Shown here: positions 8,061 to 18,187 of the stretch, piece by piece
How positions within the stretch are numbered: position 1 is the stretch's first letter
Layout: each line of letters opens with the position of its first letter
DNA from: an uncultured Rikenella sp.
Lineage (GTDB): Bacteria; Bacteroidota; Bacteroidia; Bacteroidales; Rikenellaceae
Assembly: GCF_910577125.1 (NCBI RefSeq)
Contig: NZ_CAJTMN010000035.1
Location: 1-20,203 of the forward strand
Length of the DNA stretch: 20,203 nucleotides
Direction: 5' to 3'
Translations under genes and position numbers: made by a program
Notes under the pieces: model-generated
The model's input: the letters and a program-made list of their open reading frames with translations, nothing else
Databases searched by the model: none
What the model was told of the DNA's origin: nothing

Positions 8061-8418
8061 ATTGAGGCAGAGGCAAGTTAGCGATACGTAGTATCGCTCC
8101 GTCCCGCCGGGGTCACCCGGCCGCCGCCCGCGCAGGGCAGTTCTGTCCGGCACAAAGCTCGACAGTCGCCCGCCCGCCAAAGAGGGCATATTCTGCCGAT
8201 TGGCGGTGAGCCAATTCGGCAAGAATTGCCGCGGGCGACTGAAAAACGCTTTGACAAGCCCGCGCGCCTTACGCGATTCATTCTATTTCGGCTGTCGCCG
8301 AAACAGTTGAATCGCTCTTTAAGGCGTCGGCGCGCGGTCGAGCTTCGACTGCCCTCGGGCCGGGCGGGCCCCACGTCCCGTGGACGGGAAATGCTGCGCA
8401 TTTCTGCGGCAGCCTCTA
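8061..8418. repeat. Complex palindromic repeat element, copy 1 (between mutA and mutB)
   Basis: About 360 bp of nested inverted repeats fill the mutA-mutB gap. Visible parts are: GCGATAC/GTATCGC (8081-8097); AGTCGCCCGC (8164-8173) with GCGGGCGACT (8231-8240), enclosing an imperfect hairpin; and a long core hairpin 8261-8336 with arms CGCGCGCCTT / AAGGCG-TCGG-CGCGCG, inner GCGATTCA/TGAATCGC and TTTCGGC/GCCGAAA. Bases 8135-8178 match the reverse complement of 19808-19851 at 41 of 44 positions. The right-hand arm (about 8337-8380) also resembles 19822-19880, so this copy has homologous arms on both sides of its core. Its ends carry GGCAGAGGC / GGCAGCCTCT. It contains no convincing gene and may be a REP/MITE-like element or a structured RNA. 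Confidence 0.8.
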
Positions 8419-8447
8419 ACCACTTGTAAACGAAAAAATCAACACAC

Positions 8448-10592
<2,145 letters not shown>

Positions 10593-10621
10593 CCGGCTGA
10601 TTCCCTGCGATTTGTCAGATG

Positions 10622-10665
10622 TCGGGTGCGGTCTCTTTCGGAAGGGCCGCGCCCGATTTTTCTTT
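10622..10665 (+). terminator. Rho-independent terminator after mutB
   Basis: TCGGGTGCGG (10622-10631) pairs with CCGCGCCCGA (10647-10656) with a single G-U, followed by TTTTTCTTT. It lies 30 bp after the mutB stop and isolates the mutase genes from the tRNA. Confidence 0.8.
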
Positions 10666-10710
10666 GCCCGGAGACTTTTTCGTCCGGAAATCGGTGCGGA
10701 AAACAAAAGG

Positions 10711-10743
10711 TTTTTGGAAAAGGAAAAGAAAAGTGTATCTTTG
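10711..10743 (+). promoter_or_regulatory. Promoter of tRNA-Arg
   Basis: TATCTTTG (10736-10743) is an exact match to the -7 consensus TAnnTTTG. TTTTTG (10711-10716) stands 19 bp upstream as the -33 element. The tRNA begins about 56 bp downstream, and a terminator of the preceding gene lies just before, so the tRNA is an independent unit. Confidence 0.68.
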
Positions 10744-10799
10744 CATCCGGAATGCGCGTCGCCGGGACGCTCGGGCGTTGCGGCGGACGCATCGGACTC

Positions 10800-10871
10800 G
10801 GCTCCGTAGTTCAATGGATAGAATATCAGATTCCGGTTCTGACGATATGGGTTCGAATCCCGTCGGGGTCA
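10800..10871 (+). tRNA. tRNA-Arg (anticodon CCG)
   Basis: A full cloverleaf can be folded. The acceptor stem is GGCTCCG with CGGGGTC (two G-U pairs) and discriminator A. The D-arm is GTTC/GAAT, the anticodon stem TCAGA/TCTGA around loop TTCCGGT with anticodon CCG (reads CGG, arginine), and the T-arm ATGGG/CCCGT with loop TTCGAAT. The 3' CCA is not encoded. It is followed within 13 bp by a strong terminator. Confidence 0.95.
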
Positions 10872-10883
10872 CGCATTCACAGG

Positions 10884-10923
10884 AAGTTTCGCCTCTCGGT
10901 TAACCGAGAGGCGAAACTTTTTT
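10884..10923 (+). terminator. Perfect-palindrome terminator after tRNA-Arg
   Basis: An uninterrupted 36-bp palindrome (10884-10919), half-site AAGTTTCGCCTCTCGGTT, ends in a run of six Ts. The flanking A and T bases mean it could also act on transcripts from the other strand. Confidence 0.9.
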
Positions 10924-11165
10924 ATTCGCGGACGGGTGAGCGTGGAGTGCGATAGCGGAGGGGGCGGCCATCTCGGACGGCAGTCGTATTTGGGGGAACG
11001 GAAATTAATGTGTAACTTGCTGAATTACAACTCTGTTAGAATCGTGTGCGAACTACAATAAGTCGCTCGGAAATGTCGAAGCCGGAAAGAACGTTTTTGG
11101 CTCTTTTTCAGGCGATTGCAGGTTGCGTGACGCACACACCCAAACCCGGTAAAAATAACAAAATC

Positions 11166-13424
11166 ATGAGGAAAATCTGGTGGTACGCCGTATCTGTTTT
11201 GCTGCTTTGCAACTGCGCCTCGAGGAACAAAACGACCTTCCGGACCGACTACTTTAAAATCGAGGTTGACTCCCGAGGCTACATTGTCGGTATGTGGAAC
11301 AATACCAAAACCGATCGCAACTTCAGCCCGTCGGATCAGCCCTCTCCCCTGTTGTCGCTGTACGACAGCCGGCTGAAACGCTACTACTACCCGCAAAAAG
11401 CCCGTTACAGCCAGGGACGCTACACGCTGGAGTACGAAAACGGAGCGGTCGCTACCGTCCGGCTGGAAGAAAAGGACAAATACCTGAAACTTAGTCTGTT
11501 GTCGGTCGACAACCGAGAGGGGATCGATGCCGTCCAATGGGGCAGTTTCTACACGAACATCGACAATCTGCTGGGCGAAGTGATCGGCGTGGCCCGGGAC
11601 ACTTCGGCCGCCGTAAACTACGCCATCGGGGCTTTGGCCTTGGATGACAACACCATCGGGGGCGAAGCACGCTATACCTCGGAAACGGGGGCAGGCGGAT
11701 ATATCGTCCACTCGCCCGACCACGTCAACCATCCGCTGCCGCTGACTCTCCACGAGGGACAACAGTTCACCATGGGGGGCGACGGGATCAACGACGTCGC
11801 TTTCTACAACCGCAAAGAGCCTTACTTCCGAATGGTCTACGGCGCCACGGCCGGAGTGGACTGCAATGGGCGGATTAATATCCGCTACCAGTCGCGCGAC
11901 CGGCGACAGGGCGATTTGATCTATTCGCCCGAGGGTGTGCCGACCTTCACGAACAACGAACCGAACCACCTGATGCGTCAGGATCTCCCCGGGGTCGACT
12001 ACATCGGCTCCTCCATCGCCCTGTGGGGCAGTCCCGACAGCGTCGCCCTGATGGAGGTGATCCAACGTATCGTGCTGGACGAAGGACTCCCTTATCCGAC
12101 CTACCGCGGCAAATGGATCAAAGACCCCACCGCCTTCTCTCCCGATGTCTGGGTGTACGGCGGCGAGTACGACAGCATCGCCTCCTATACCAAACAGATG
12201 GGGCTCCACGGTATCCACGCTTACGATCTGGGCTTCCTGAATCCAGACCGAAACTCCGAAGGGTATATCGACGGCAAAAACGGCGAACGCAAACCGTTCC
12301 GACTGAGTTCCGGCAACCTCACCCATCGCGAATATGCGGCCCTGCTGGCCCGGGACAGCATCGTCCTGGGGCGCACGACCATCACCAACTCCATGGCGCC
12401 CGGAACGAAAGACTGCAGTCCCGTTCCTTCGGACAGCGCCTGCATCCAGCATCGTCGTTTCCTGACCGCCGACCTCTCGGCCACCGACACGACGATCTAT
12501 ATCGACGATCCGACCTATCTGGAGGAGATCGCCTGTTGGGAGGGACACTGCCCCGAACTGAACATGGTCAAGATCGGCAAGGAGCTGATCCACTACCTCG
12601 GCGTATCGGAAACCGCTCCTTACCGTCTGCTCAATGTGACCCGCGGATACTGGAACACGACTCCGGCGACCCATTCGAAGGGCGATGCCGTCGATAAACT
12701 CCAGGTGACCGTGGGATGGGGTTATCAGGGGCTGGTGCCGAATCTGGAGCTGCAGGACGAACTCGGCAAGCTCTACGGCGATATGGCCGCTCGCAGCGGG
12801 CTGGGGATGTACGACCTGGACGGGCAGGAGTTCCTGTTCCACAACGGGTTCGGAACCTACTCCGTCAAACGTTTCTTCCGCAACGTGTTCGAACAGGCTG
12901 CCAAACATCGGCTGCCCTCGCTGCGGTTCACCGGCGCCACGCTCTCGGAAGGGTCGTGGCACTACCAGAGCGTCTGGAACGTAGGCGGGGGACTGAATAT
13001 CTACGATGCCGACAAACGGGTCTGGGGCAGCACCACCAGTCAGGGCAAAGATTTGCGCGACGTAACCTACGCCAACTTCTTCCCGTCGTCGTTCGGCGTC
13101 AACTTCCCGATCACGGCCGGTTCGACGGTCGAACAGTTCGAACACATCGAAGCGACGGCTGTCGGATACGGAGCCACTTATTTCCTGAAAATCGGGCAGA
13201 AAGATGTCGAAAGCGCGCCCCAAAAATATGCGATCTTCAAGGTGATCAGAACTTGGGAAGAGGCTCGTCGGGCCGATGCGTTCCCGCCGCACATCAAAAG
13301 GCTGCTCCAGGATCCGACCCTGAACTGGCGGCTGGAAGAGCGGGACGGCGACACGGGATGGACCCTGCATCGGATGGAGAACGGCCGGTCGGTGCAGGCG
13401 TACACGCTCTATCCGAGACAATAA
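11166..13424 (+). CDS. Large lipoprotein of unknown function, probable glycoside-hydrolase-like enzyme
   Basis: 752 aa. The N-terminus MRKIWWYAVSVLLLCNCAS is a lipoprotein signal with two candidate acylated cysteines (C15, C17; LCNC favours C17). An ATG 120 bp upstream (11046) is in frame but would bury the signal, so 11166 is chosen. I do not recognise a named family. The first 270 residues look beta-rich. From about 290 the order resembles a TIM-barrel hydrolase: VWVYGGEYDSIASYTKQMGL, HAYDLGF (351-357), VGWGYQGLVPN (516-526), MYDLDGQEF (548-556) and GSWHYQSVWNVGGGLN. D550, D552 and E555 are candidate catalytic acids by position only. An internal segment (about 466-513), VKIGKELIHYLGVS...LLNVTRGYW...ATHSKGDAV, resembles a small beta-module seen in phage tail and surface proteins. 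It is convergent with the esterase/GH92 cluster, suggesting a shared glycan role. Confidence 0.8.
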   Translation: MRKIWWYAVSVLLLCNCASRNKTTFRTDYFKIEVDSRGYIVGMWNNTKTDRNFSPSDQPSPLLSLYDSRLKRYYYPQKARYSQGRYTLEYENGAVATVRLEEKDKYLKLSLLSVDNREGIDAVQWGSFYTNIDNLLGEVIGVARDTSAAVNYAIGALALDDNTIGGEARYTSETGAGGYIVHSPDHVNHPLPLTLHEGQQFTMGGDGINDVAFYNRKEPYFRMVYGATAGVDCNGRINIRYQSRDRRQGDLIYSPEGVPTFTNNEPNHLMRQDLPGVDYIGSSIALWGSPDSVALMEVIQRIVLDEGLPYPTYRGKWIKDPTAFSPDVWVYGGEYDSIASYTKQMGLHGIHAYDLGFLNPDRNSEGYIDGKNGERKPFRLSSGNLTHREYAALLARDSIVLGRTTITNSMAPGTKDCSPVPSDSACIQHRRFLTADLSATDTTIYIDDPTYLEEIACWEGHCPELNMVKIGKELIHYLGVSETAPYRLLNVTRGYWNTTPATHSKGDAVDKLQVTVGWGYQGLVPNLELQDELGKLYGDMAARSGLGMYDLDGQEFLFHNGFGTYSVKRFFRNVFEQAAKHRLPSLRFTGATLSEGSWHYQSVWNVGGGLNIYDADKRVWGSTTSQGKDLRDVTYANFFPSSFGVNFPITAGSTVEQFEHIEATAVGYGATYFLKIGQKDVESAPQKYAIFKVIRTWEEARRADAFPPHIKRLLQDPTLNWRLEERDGDTGWTLHRMENGRSVQAYTLYPRQ

Positions 13425-13452
13425 CCGCCCTCTCTCTGTCGGCTGTACACAA

Positions 13453-13500
13453 GAAGCGCGGAAGGCTATATCGCATACCTGATATAGCCTTCCGCGCTTC
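13453..13500. terminator. Bidirectional terminator between convergent genes
   Basis: A 20-bp perfect inverted repeat (13453-13472 with 13481-13500, beginning GAAGCGCGGAAGG) with an 8-nt loop lies between the stops of the plus-strand lipoprotein gene and the minus-strand esterase gene. It lacks a clean T-run on either side, so its role is inferred from stem strength and position. Confidence 0.72.
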
Positions 13501-13542
13501 CGGTTGTACCGGTCTTCGTTCGAACGGGCGGAATGCCCGGAT

Positions 13543-14964
13543 TTACCGGTCGGTGTCTGTACGGAACGGGGCTACCGGCAGGCCGTCGCCGTTGAACAGG
13601 TTGCCGATCGTGGCATCGTCGAAACAGTAACGTACGGCTACCGGCGTCTCGACTTCCGGAGACGAAACGACCAAACGGTTCTGCCGAATCTTCGCTTCGG
13701 CCGGGACGAACCGTCCGTCTGCCCCGGCGATCTGTACCCCGGAGATCGTTTTGGCCGGAGACGTCAGGCCGCTCTCGGTGTGTGTGAAAGTCAGGATCGC
13801 TTTTCCTTTCTTGACCTCCATCCGTTCGAACAACGGATTTTCATACCCTTTTTCCAGCACCTTATAGTGTCGGCCGAGCGCCAGATCGGCCAGCCGCGTA
13901 CCGACTTCGATCTTTTTCGCCGGATGGATATTGTCCGGATCGCCGATATCCACCGTCACTACCATCCCCGTGTTCGGCACCTGCCGTGCCACACGATCCT
14001 GCGCCTCGCGAATCCGTGCCGGGCCGTTGTCGGAAGACCCGTAACGGTAGGGGGCGATCTGAACCAGATAAAACGGGAATTCCTTACCGAACCCGCTGCG
14101 CCAGCTTTCGATCATCTTTTGCATCAGCAGACGGTACGACGAGGGGTTGTCACGGTTCGACTCGCCCTGATACCAGATGGCACCCGCAATCTCGTACGGC
14201 ATCAGCGGAAAAATCATGCTGTTGTAGAGCACGCCCGGTGCGACCGGCCACCAGGGATAGGTGGTGCCCGGCATCGCATCGGCGATTTCCGGCGTATTCA
14301 TCACCACCTCGCGCGGTGTCCAGACTTCGGCCGGTGTCCCTCCCCAGGCCGACACGATCAGACCGACCGGTACGTCGAGCTGCTGATTCAACCGCTTGCC
14401 GAAGAAATAGGCCACCGCACTCCGCCGGCGCATCACCTCCGGCGAACAGCTCTCCCACCGGGCGGTACAATCTTCCTGCGGGTTGTCGCTGCCGCGTTTG
14501 GCCAGACTGAAATAACGGATCATCGGCCGGTCGGCCGACGCGATTTCCCGTTCCTGATCCCGGATCCCGTTTTGCGGGGCCCATTCCATGTTCGACTGCC
14601 CGCTGCACAACCACACTTCGCCCAGCAGGAGGTCTTTCAGTTCGATCCGGTTGTCCGGCAGATTGTCGGAGAAGATCTCCAATGTGTAGGGGCCGCCGTA
14701 ATCCGTTGTCGGGATGCGCGTTTTCCATCGTCCGCACGCGTCGACCTGCACTGCGACCGTGTCGTTCGGTTGCCAGCTGCCGACGAGCTTCACGGTCGTA
14801 CTCGCCTCGCCCCAGCCCCACACGGGAACCGTACTCCGCTGTTGGAGTACCATGCCGTCGGAAAAGATCGCCGGCAGATGCAGCCGGGTGTGGGTCTGTC
14901 CCTGAGAAACGGGGATGCAACATGTTGCCCAGCAGATCGATATGCATTTCAAAATGGTTTTCAT
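13543..14964 (-). CDS. Secreted sialate O-acetylesterase (SASA/DUF303 family)
   Basis: 473 aa from the ATG at 14964, which opens a signal peptide (MKTILKCISICWATCCIPVSQG). A longer frame reaching 15042 would add 26 non-secretory residues and is rejected. The enzyme removes O-acetyl groups from sialic acid or other acetylated sugars so that glycosidases can act. Hallmarks are PAIFSDGMVLQQ (31-42) near the N-terminus, the nucleophile serine in CSGQSNMEW (S124), IWYQGESN (263-270) and DIGDPDNIHPAKK (339-351), with D344 and H347 completing the SGNH-type triad. It is last in the minus-strand cluster, 85 bp after a GH38-like remnant and downstream of GH92 and an SGNH hydrolase, which supports a role in glycan deacetylation. 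The family call is secure; the true substrate is not. Confidence 0.93.
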   Translation of the reverse strand: MKTILKCISICWATCCIPVSQGQTHTRLHLPAIFSDGMVLQQRSTVPVWGWGEASTTVKLVGSWQPNDTVAVQVDACGRWKTRIPTTDYGGPYTLEIFSDNLPDNRIELKDLLLGEVWLCSGQSNMEWAPQNGIRDQEREIASADRPMIRYFSLAKRGSDNPQEDCTARWESCSPEVMRRRSAVAYFFGKRLNQQLDVPVGLIVSAWGGTPAEVWTPREVVMNTPEIADAMPGTTYPWWPVAPGVLYNSMIFPLMPYEIAGAIWYQGESNRDNPSSYRLLMQKMIESWRSGFGKEFPFYLVQIAPYRYGSSDNGPARIREAQDRVARQVPNTGMVVTVDIGDPDNIHPAKKIEVGTRLADLALGRHYKVLEKGYENPLFERMEVKKGKAILTFTHTESGLTSPAKTISGVQIAGADGRFVPAEAKIRQNRLVVSSPEVETPVAVRYCFDDATIGNLFNGDGLPVAPFRTDTDR

Positions 14965-15049
14965 CGTTTCTGAATTCGGAGTTATAATATCTTGTGAATT
15001 TATTTCCCGCGGTGTCGAATCGAAGCAGGTGTGCGGCCGCACGCCTGTC

Positions 15050-15661
15050 TCAATATTCGAGACGCAAGGTGACCATGCCGAACGGTGCCAGTGTCAGTCG
15101 GCCATCCGTTTGTTGTCCGGCCTCTTCTTCCAGCCCGCATACGGTCGTCCGGACGGGTTTCCTGTTCGGGAACGACACGGTGACATGTTCGGCCCGATCC
15201 GATACCGAACGGAGACGAACGATCAGGGTACGGTCGCATTCCAGCGATTTGACGATTGTGGAGTAGATTGTCGGATTGTCGATCCCGATCACCGGCCGTA
15301 CCTGCGGATCTTGGTCTGCGGTCACGTAAACCAGCGGCTGCGCCTGCTCCACCCCGAATCGGTTGGCCTGCACGGCGTCGTAACCGTCGTGCGGCAGCAG
15401 ACGGTAACGGAACTCTACCGGCCCCTCTTGGGTCAACGGGAAATTGGTGTGCCAATGGTTGTTCATTACCCACGAATAGATCGTTGCGCTGGGAGAGAGG
15501 TGCTCGATCCAGTTTCCCTGACTGCCCCAGCCCAGTGCGATATTGGCATGACGAGCCCCATGTTCGAACAACGGGGCGTCCGGCGAGCACCAGGTTACTC
15601 CATGGGTTGCATCGGGCACGGCATGTCCGGTCTTCTGCAACCTGTGTTCCGCACTATTTTC
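15050..15661 (-). pseudogene. Start-less C-terminal fragment resembling GH38 alpha-mannosidase
   Basis: This open frame of about 203 codons follows the GH92 stop codon directly, in the same frame, and has no ATG before residue motif WVMNN; only TTG (15640) or GTG could initiate. Its sequence HAVPDATHGVTWCSPDAPLFEHG, read in two parts, then YSWVMNNHWHTNF and GPVEFRYRLLPH, resembles the C-terminal beta-domain of bacterial GH38-type alpha-mannosidases, which are normally 700-1000 aa. The end is intact (LRLEY then stop). I infer the remnant of a GH38 gene whose catalytic part was deleted, leaving the tail fused behind GH92. Alternatives are translation from TTG as a small protein, or a tail reached by readthrough of the GH92 TGA. 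The family call is by motif recognition. Confidence 0.6.
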
Positions 15662-18019
15662 TCAATAATTATCTTTCGGTTCGCTCCCCAGTCGAATGTC
15701 GAGCCGGCCTCCCGCCGCCACTGCCGAAAAGGGCAGGCGGACGCCGTGCAACACCTTGTCGTTCAGGGTGTATTGGTCGACATAGGGGTGCCGGCCGTCG
15801 TTGCCGGTAGTCGTGATGACGAACTCCCGGCCGGGATAGTAGTCGCTATTCAGCCGAATCGTCACCCGGTCGAAAAGCGGAACGCCCAACCCGAAGGAGG
15901 GCTCTTCCCCGGTCAACCCTTTCAGGTCGAACAGACCCAGCGACGAGATCACGTACCAGGCACCGAGTTGACCCTGATCTTCGTCCTGTCCGTAGCCGTA
16001 ACCGTGAATGCCGTCCGTGCCGTAGAACTCATTGAGAATAGCCCGTACCCATTTCTGGGTAAGCGACGGCCGGCCGGCTTCGTTGAAGAGCCATGAGATA
16101 TGCAAACAGGGCTGATTCCCATGGTTGTAGAGGGTGCGCAGGCCGGAAAAAGCGTCGATTTCGGTGCCGCCGCTGAAGATTTTCTGCTGCGACAGGGTAA
16201 AGATGCTGTCCAGCCGGGCGTTGAAGACTTCGGCGCCCACTTTGGAAACCAATCCGGGAACGTCGTGAGGCACATAGAACGTGTACTGCCAGGCATTCCC
16301 CTCCTGGAACCCGCGCCATACCTGCATCGGATCGAAAGCGTCGATAAAGGTGCCGTCGGCCCGTTTCGGACGGACGAAATCGCACGACGGATCGTAGAGA
16401 CGTTCCCACCCTTTCGATAGCTCCGTCAGCTGTTCGTACCGGGCCGTGTCGCCTCGTTGCCGCGCCCATTGGGCCACAGCCCAAGCACTATAAGAATATT
16501 CCAGCGTATGCGACGCCGAGAAGAGGAATGCCTCGTCGGGACCTTCGCCCTGATCGCGGTGAGGTACGTAGCCGTACTTCACGAAATCTTTTGTGTCGAC
16601 TTTCCCGGCTCCGAGCGGACGATCCTCGCCTTCGAGTTCGTTTTTCAGACAGGCTTCATAAGCGGTCGTAGTGTCGAAATCGCGAATGCCGCAGGCGTAA
16701 GCCGCGGCAATGACGGTACTTAGCAGGTTGGTTCCCACGCCGGATACGTAGCGGCTGTTCGCCACGCCGTCGGCCAGCCATCCGCCGTCGCGATAGATCT
16801 GCAGGTGGCTGCTGATGTAGTCGGACAGGTATTCCGGATAGGCGAGTGCCCAGACCTGGGCCAGGTTCCACTGTCCGCCCCAGATGCCGTCGGTGTTGTA
16901 GAGGTTGTGCACCGGCGTTCCGGCTTTCGTCTCCAGCTGTCCGACGCTGCCGTCGTGACGCGGGTAGGCGCCGTTGACGTCGCTGGCCAGACCGCGTCCC
17001 AACAAAGCGTGGTATAAACCGGTGTAGAATTTGACTTTATCCTCAGGGTTGTCGGTTTCGACCCGGATGCGTCCCAGGTACTCTTCCCACGTGCGGTGCG
17101 ACTGTTCGCGAGCCTGGTCGAACGTCAGCTCGGCGGCCTCCTGCTGAAGGTTCAGGCGGGCATTCTCGACCGACGTATAAGAGAGTCCCACCTTGGCCGT
17201 AACGACCTTTCCGGCCTCCGGACCGAAGTCCAAATAGAGCCCGGCTCCGACTCCGCTCGCCTGTCGGACTCCGGCTTCCTGCCGGTTGCCATGAAAGACA
17301 CCGAACGATTCGGGTTCCCGGTCCAGCACGGCCGAAAAATAGAGCGGCACCACTGCGCCGGGTTGATATTTCTTTACGTATTCGGGTTCGGTGACGACCC
17401 ACCCTTCGACACGTCCCTCTTCGGTATAGACGACCCGGGCGTCCCGCACGGCACCGCTTTCGCCCTGCCGGTTTCCGATGTCGAAAAGAAGATGGTTCCG
17501 GTCGCTCTGTCCGAAGGTAAAGCGCTGTATGGCCACCCGGGGCGTAGCCGTCAGCTCGGCCCGGATGCCGTAGTCGTCCAGCAAGACGGAGTAATAACCT
17601 GCCGTAGCGATCTCGTTCCGACGGTCGAAACGGGAACGGTATCCGGTCTTCACACTGTCGTCCGGATGGCCGGGAACGGTGATGAGTTCGCCGCTGGTGG
17701 GCATCAGCACGATGCCGCCGACCTGAAATTCATGCAGGCACGGAAAACCTTCGATCGAGCGGTCGCGATAATCGTATCCGGTGGCTTCCCAGCCGGTTTT
17801 GTTCCCCAGGCTGCCATTGGTCGAGGGGCCGGGTTTGGCCATCCCAAAGGGCATCGCGCCGGGGGTGAAGTGGAACCACCGGCAATGGGCGGTTCCGATC
17901 CGTGGTTCGACATACGGCGAAAGCTCTTCCTGCTCCGGTTGCCGAGACGACGGACTGCATGACGCTACCGTTATGGCTGCGGCAACGATACCGAACGTAA
18001 CGAAGTGTCTGTGTTTCAT
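15662..18019 (-). CDS. GH92 family alpha-1,2-mannosidase, lipoprotein
   Basis: 785 aa from the ATG at 18019. This start gives a lipoprotein signal, MKHRHFVTFGIVAAAITVASC, with C21 as the lipidated residue; an in-frame ATG at 18046 is possible but less apt. GH92 enzymes are calcium-dependent inverting exo-alpha-mannosidases acting on host N-glycans or yeast mannan. Family marks are YVEPRIGTAH (36-45), TPGAMPFGMAKPGP (52-65), YHALL...SDVNGAYPRHDG (336-357), EGNAWQYTFYVPHD (573-586, with E573 the likely general acid) and GQDEDQGQLGAWYV (677-690, with D679/D681 the likely base). The usual Cys of the DDxG motif is replaced by Gln. It follows an SGNH hydrolase gene by 168 bp and precedes a GH38-like remnant and an acetylesterase, so it sits in a mannoside-degradation cluster that lacks SusC/D. 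Confidence 0.94.
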   Translation of the reverse strand: MKHRHFVTFGIVAAAITVASCSPSSRQPEQEELSPYVEPRIGTAHCRWFHFTPGAMPFGMAKPGPSTNGSLGNKTGWEATGYDYRDRSIEGFPCLHEFQVGGIVLMPTSGELITVPGHPDDSVKTGYRSRFDRRNEIATAGYYSVLLDDYGIRAELTATPRVAIQRFTFGQSDRNHLLFDIGNRQGESGAVRDARVVYTEEGRVEGWVVTEPEYVKKYQPGAVVPLYFSAVLDREPESFGVFHGNRQEAGVRQASGVGAGLYLDFGPEAGKVVTAKVGLSYTSVENARLNLQQEAAELTFDQAREQSHRTWEEYLGRIRVETDNPEDKVKFYTGLYHALLGRGLASDVNGAYPRHDGSVGQLETKAGTPVHNLYNTDGIWGGQWNLAQVWALAYPEYLSDYISSHLQIYRDGGWLADGVANSRYVSGVGTNLLSTVIAAAYACGIRDFDTTTAYEACLKNELEGEDRPLGAGKVDTKDFVKYGYVPHRDQGEGPDEAFLFSASHTLEYSYSAWAVAQWARQRGDTARYEQLTELSKGWERLYDPSCDFVRPKRADGTFIDAFDPMQVWRGFQEGNAWQYTFYVPHDVPGLVSKVGAEVFNARLDSIFTLSQQKIFSGGTEIDAFSGLRTLYNHGNQPCLHISWLFNEAGRPSLTQKWVRAILNEFYGTDGIHGYGYGQDEDQGQLGAWYVISSLGLFDLKGLTGEEPSFGLGVPLFDRVTIRLNSDYYPGREFVITTTGNDGRHPYVDQYTLNDKVLHGVRLPFSAVAAGGRLDIRLGSEPKDNY

Positions 18020-18160
18020 ATCTATTGAATGGGAACGAGTCTTCATAGGTGCAACTCTTGGTTCAAGTTTCTGTGCCGATCGGTCGCAGACCGGAGTGGG
18101 CTCCCGGAGCAATCGGGCGGCTGTGGCGGCCTCCGACCCGAATCGGCATCAAGTGCGCGC

Positions 18161-18169
18161 GGGGGGGGG
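18161..18169. repeat. Nine-G homopolymer in the SGNH-GH92 intergenic gap
   Basis: A run of nine Gs on the plus strand (nine Cs on the sense strand) follows CGCGC, 142 bp ahead of the GH92 start and 19 bp beyond the stop of the SGNH gene. The rest of the 168-bp gap shows no promoter match. Confidence 0.85.
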
Positions 18170-18187
18170 CTACGGTCTGCCGGCCGG

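Noticed and set aside
11025..13421. Long minus-strand open frame opposite the lipoprotein gene
   Set aside because: It is a shadow frame of high-GC coding DNA: the plus strand has a clear signal peptide and protein-like motifs, while this frame shows no domain patterning.
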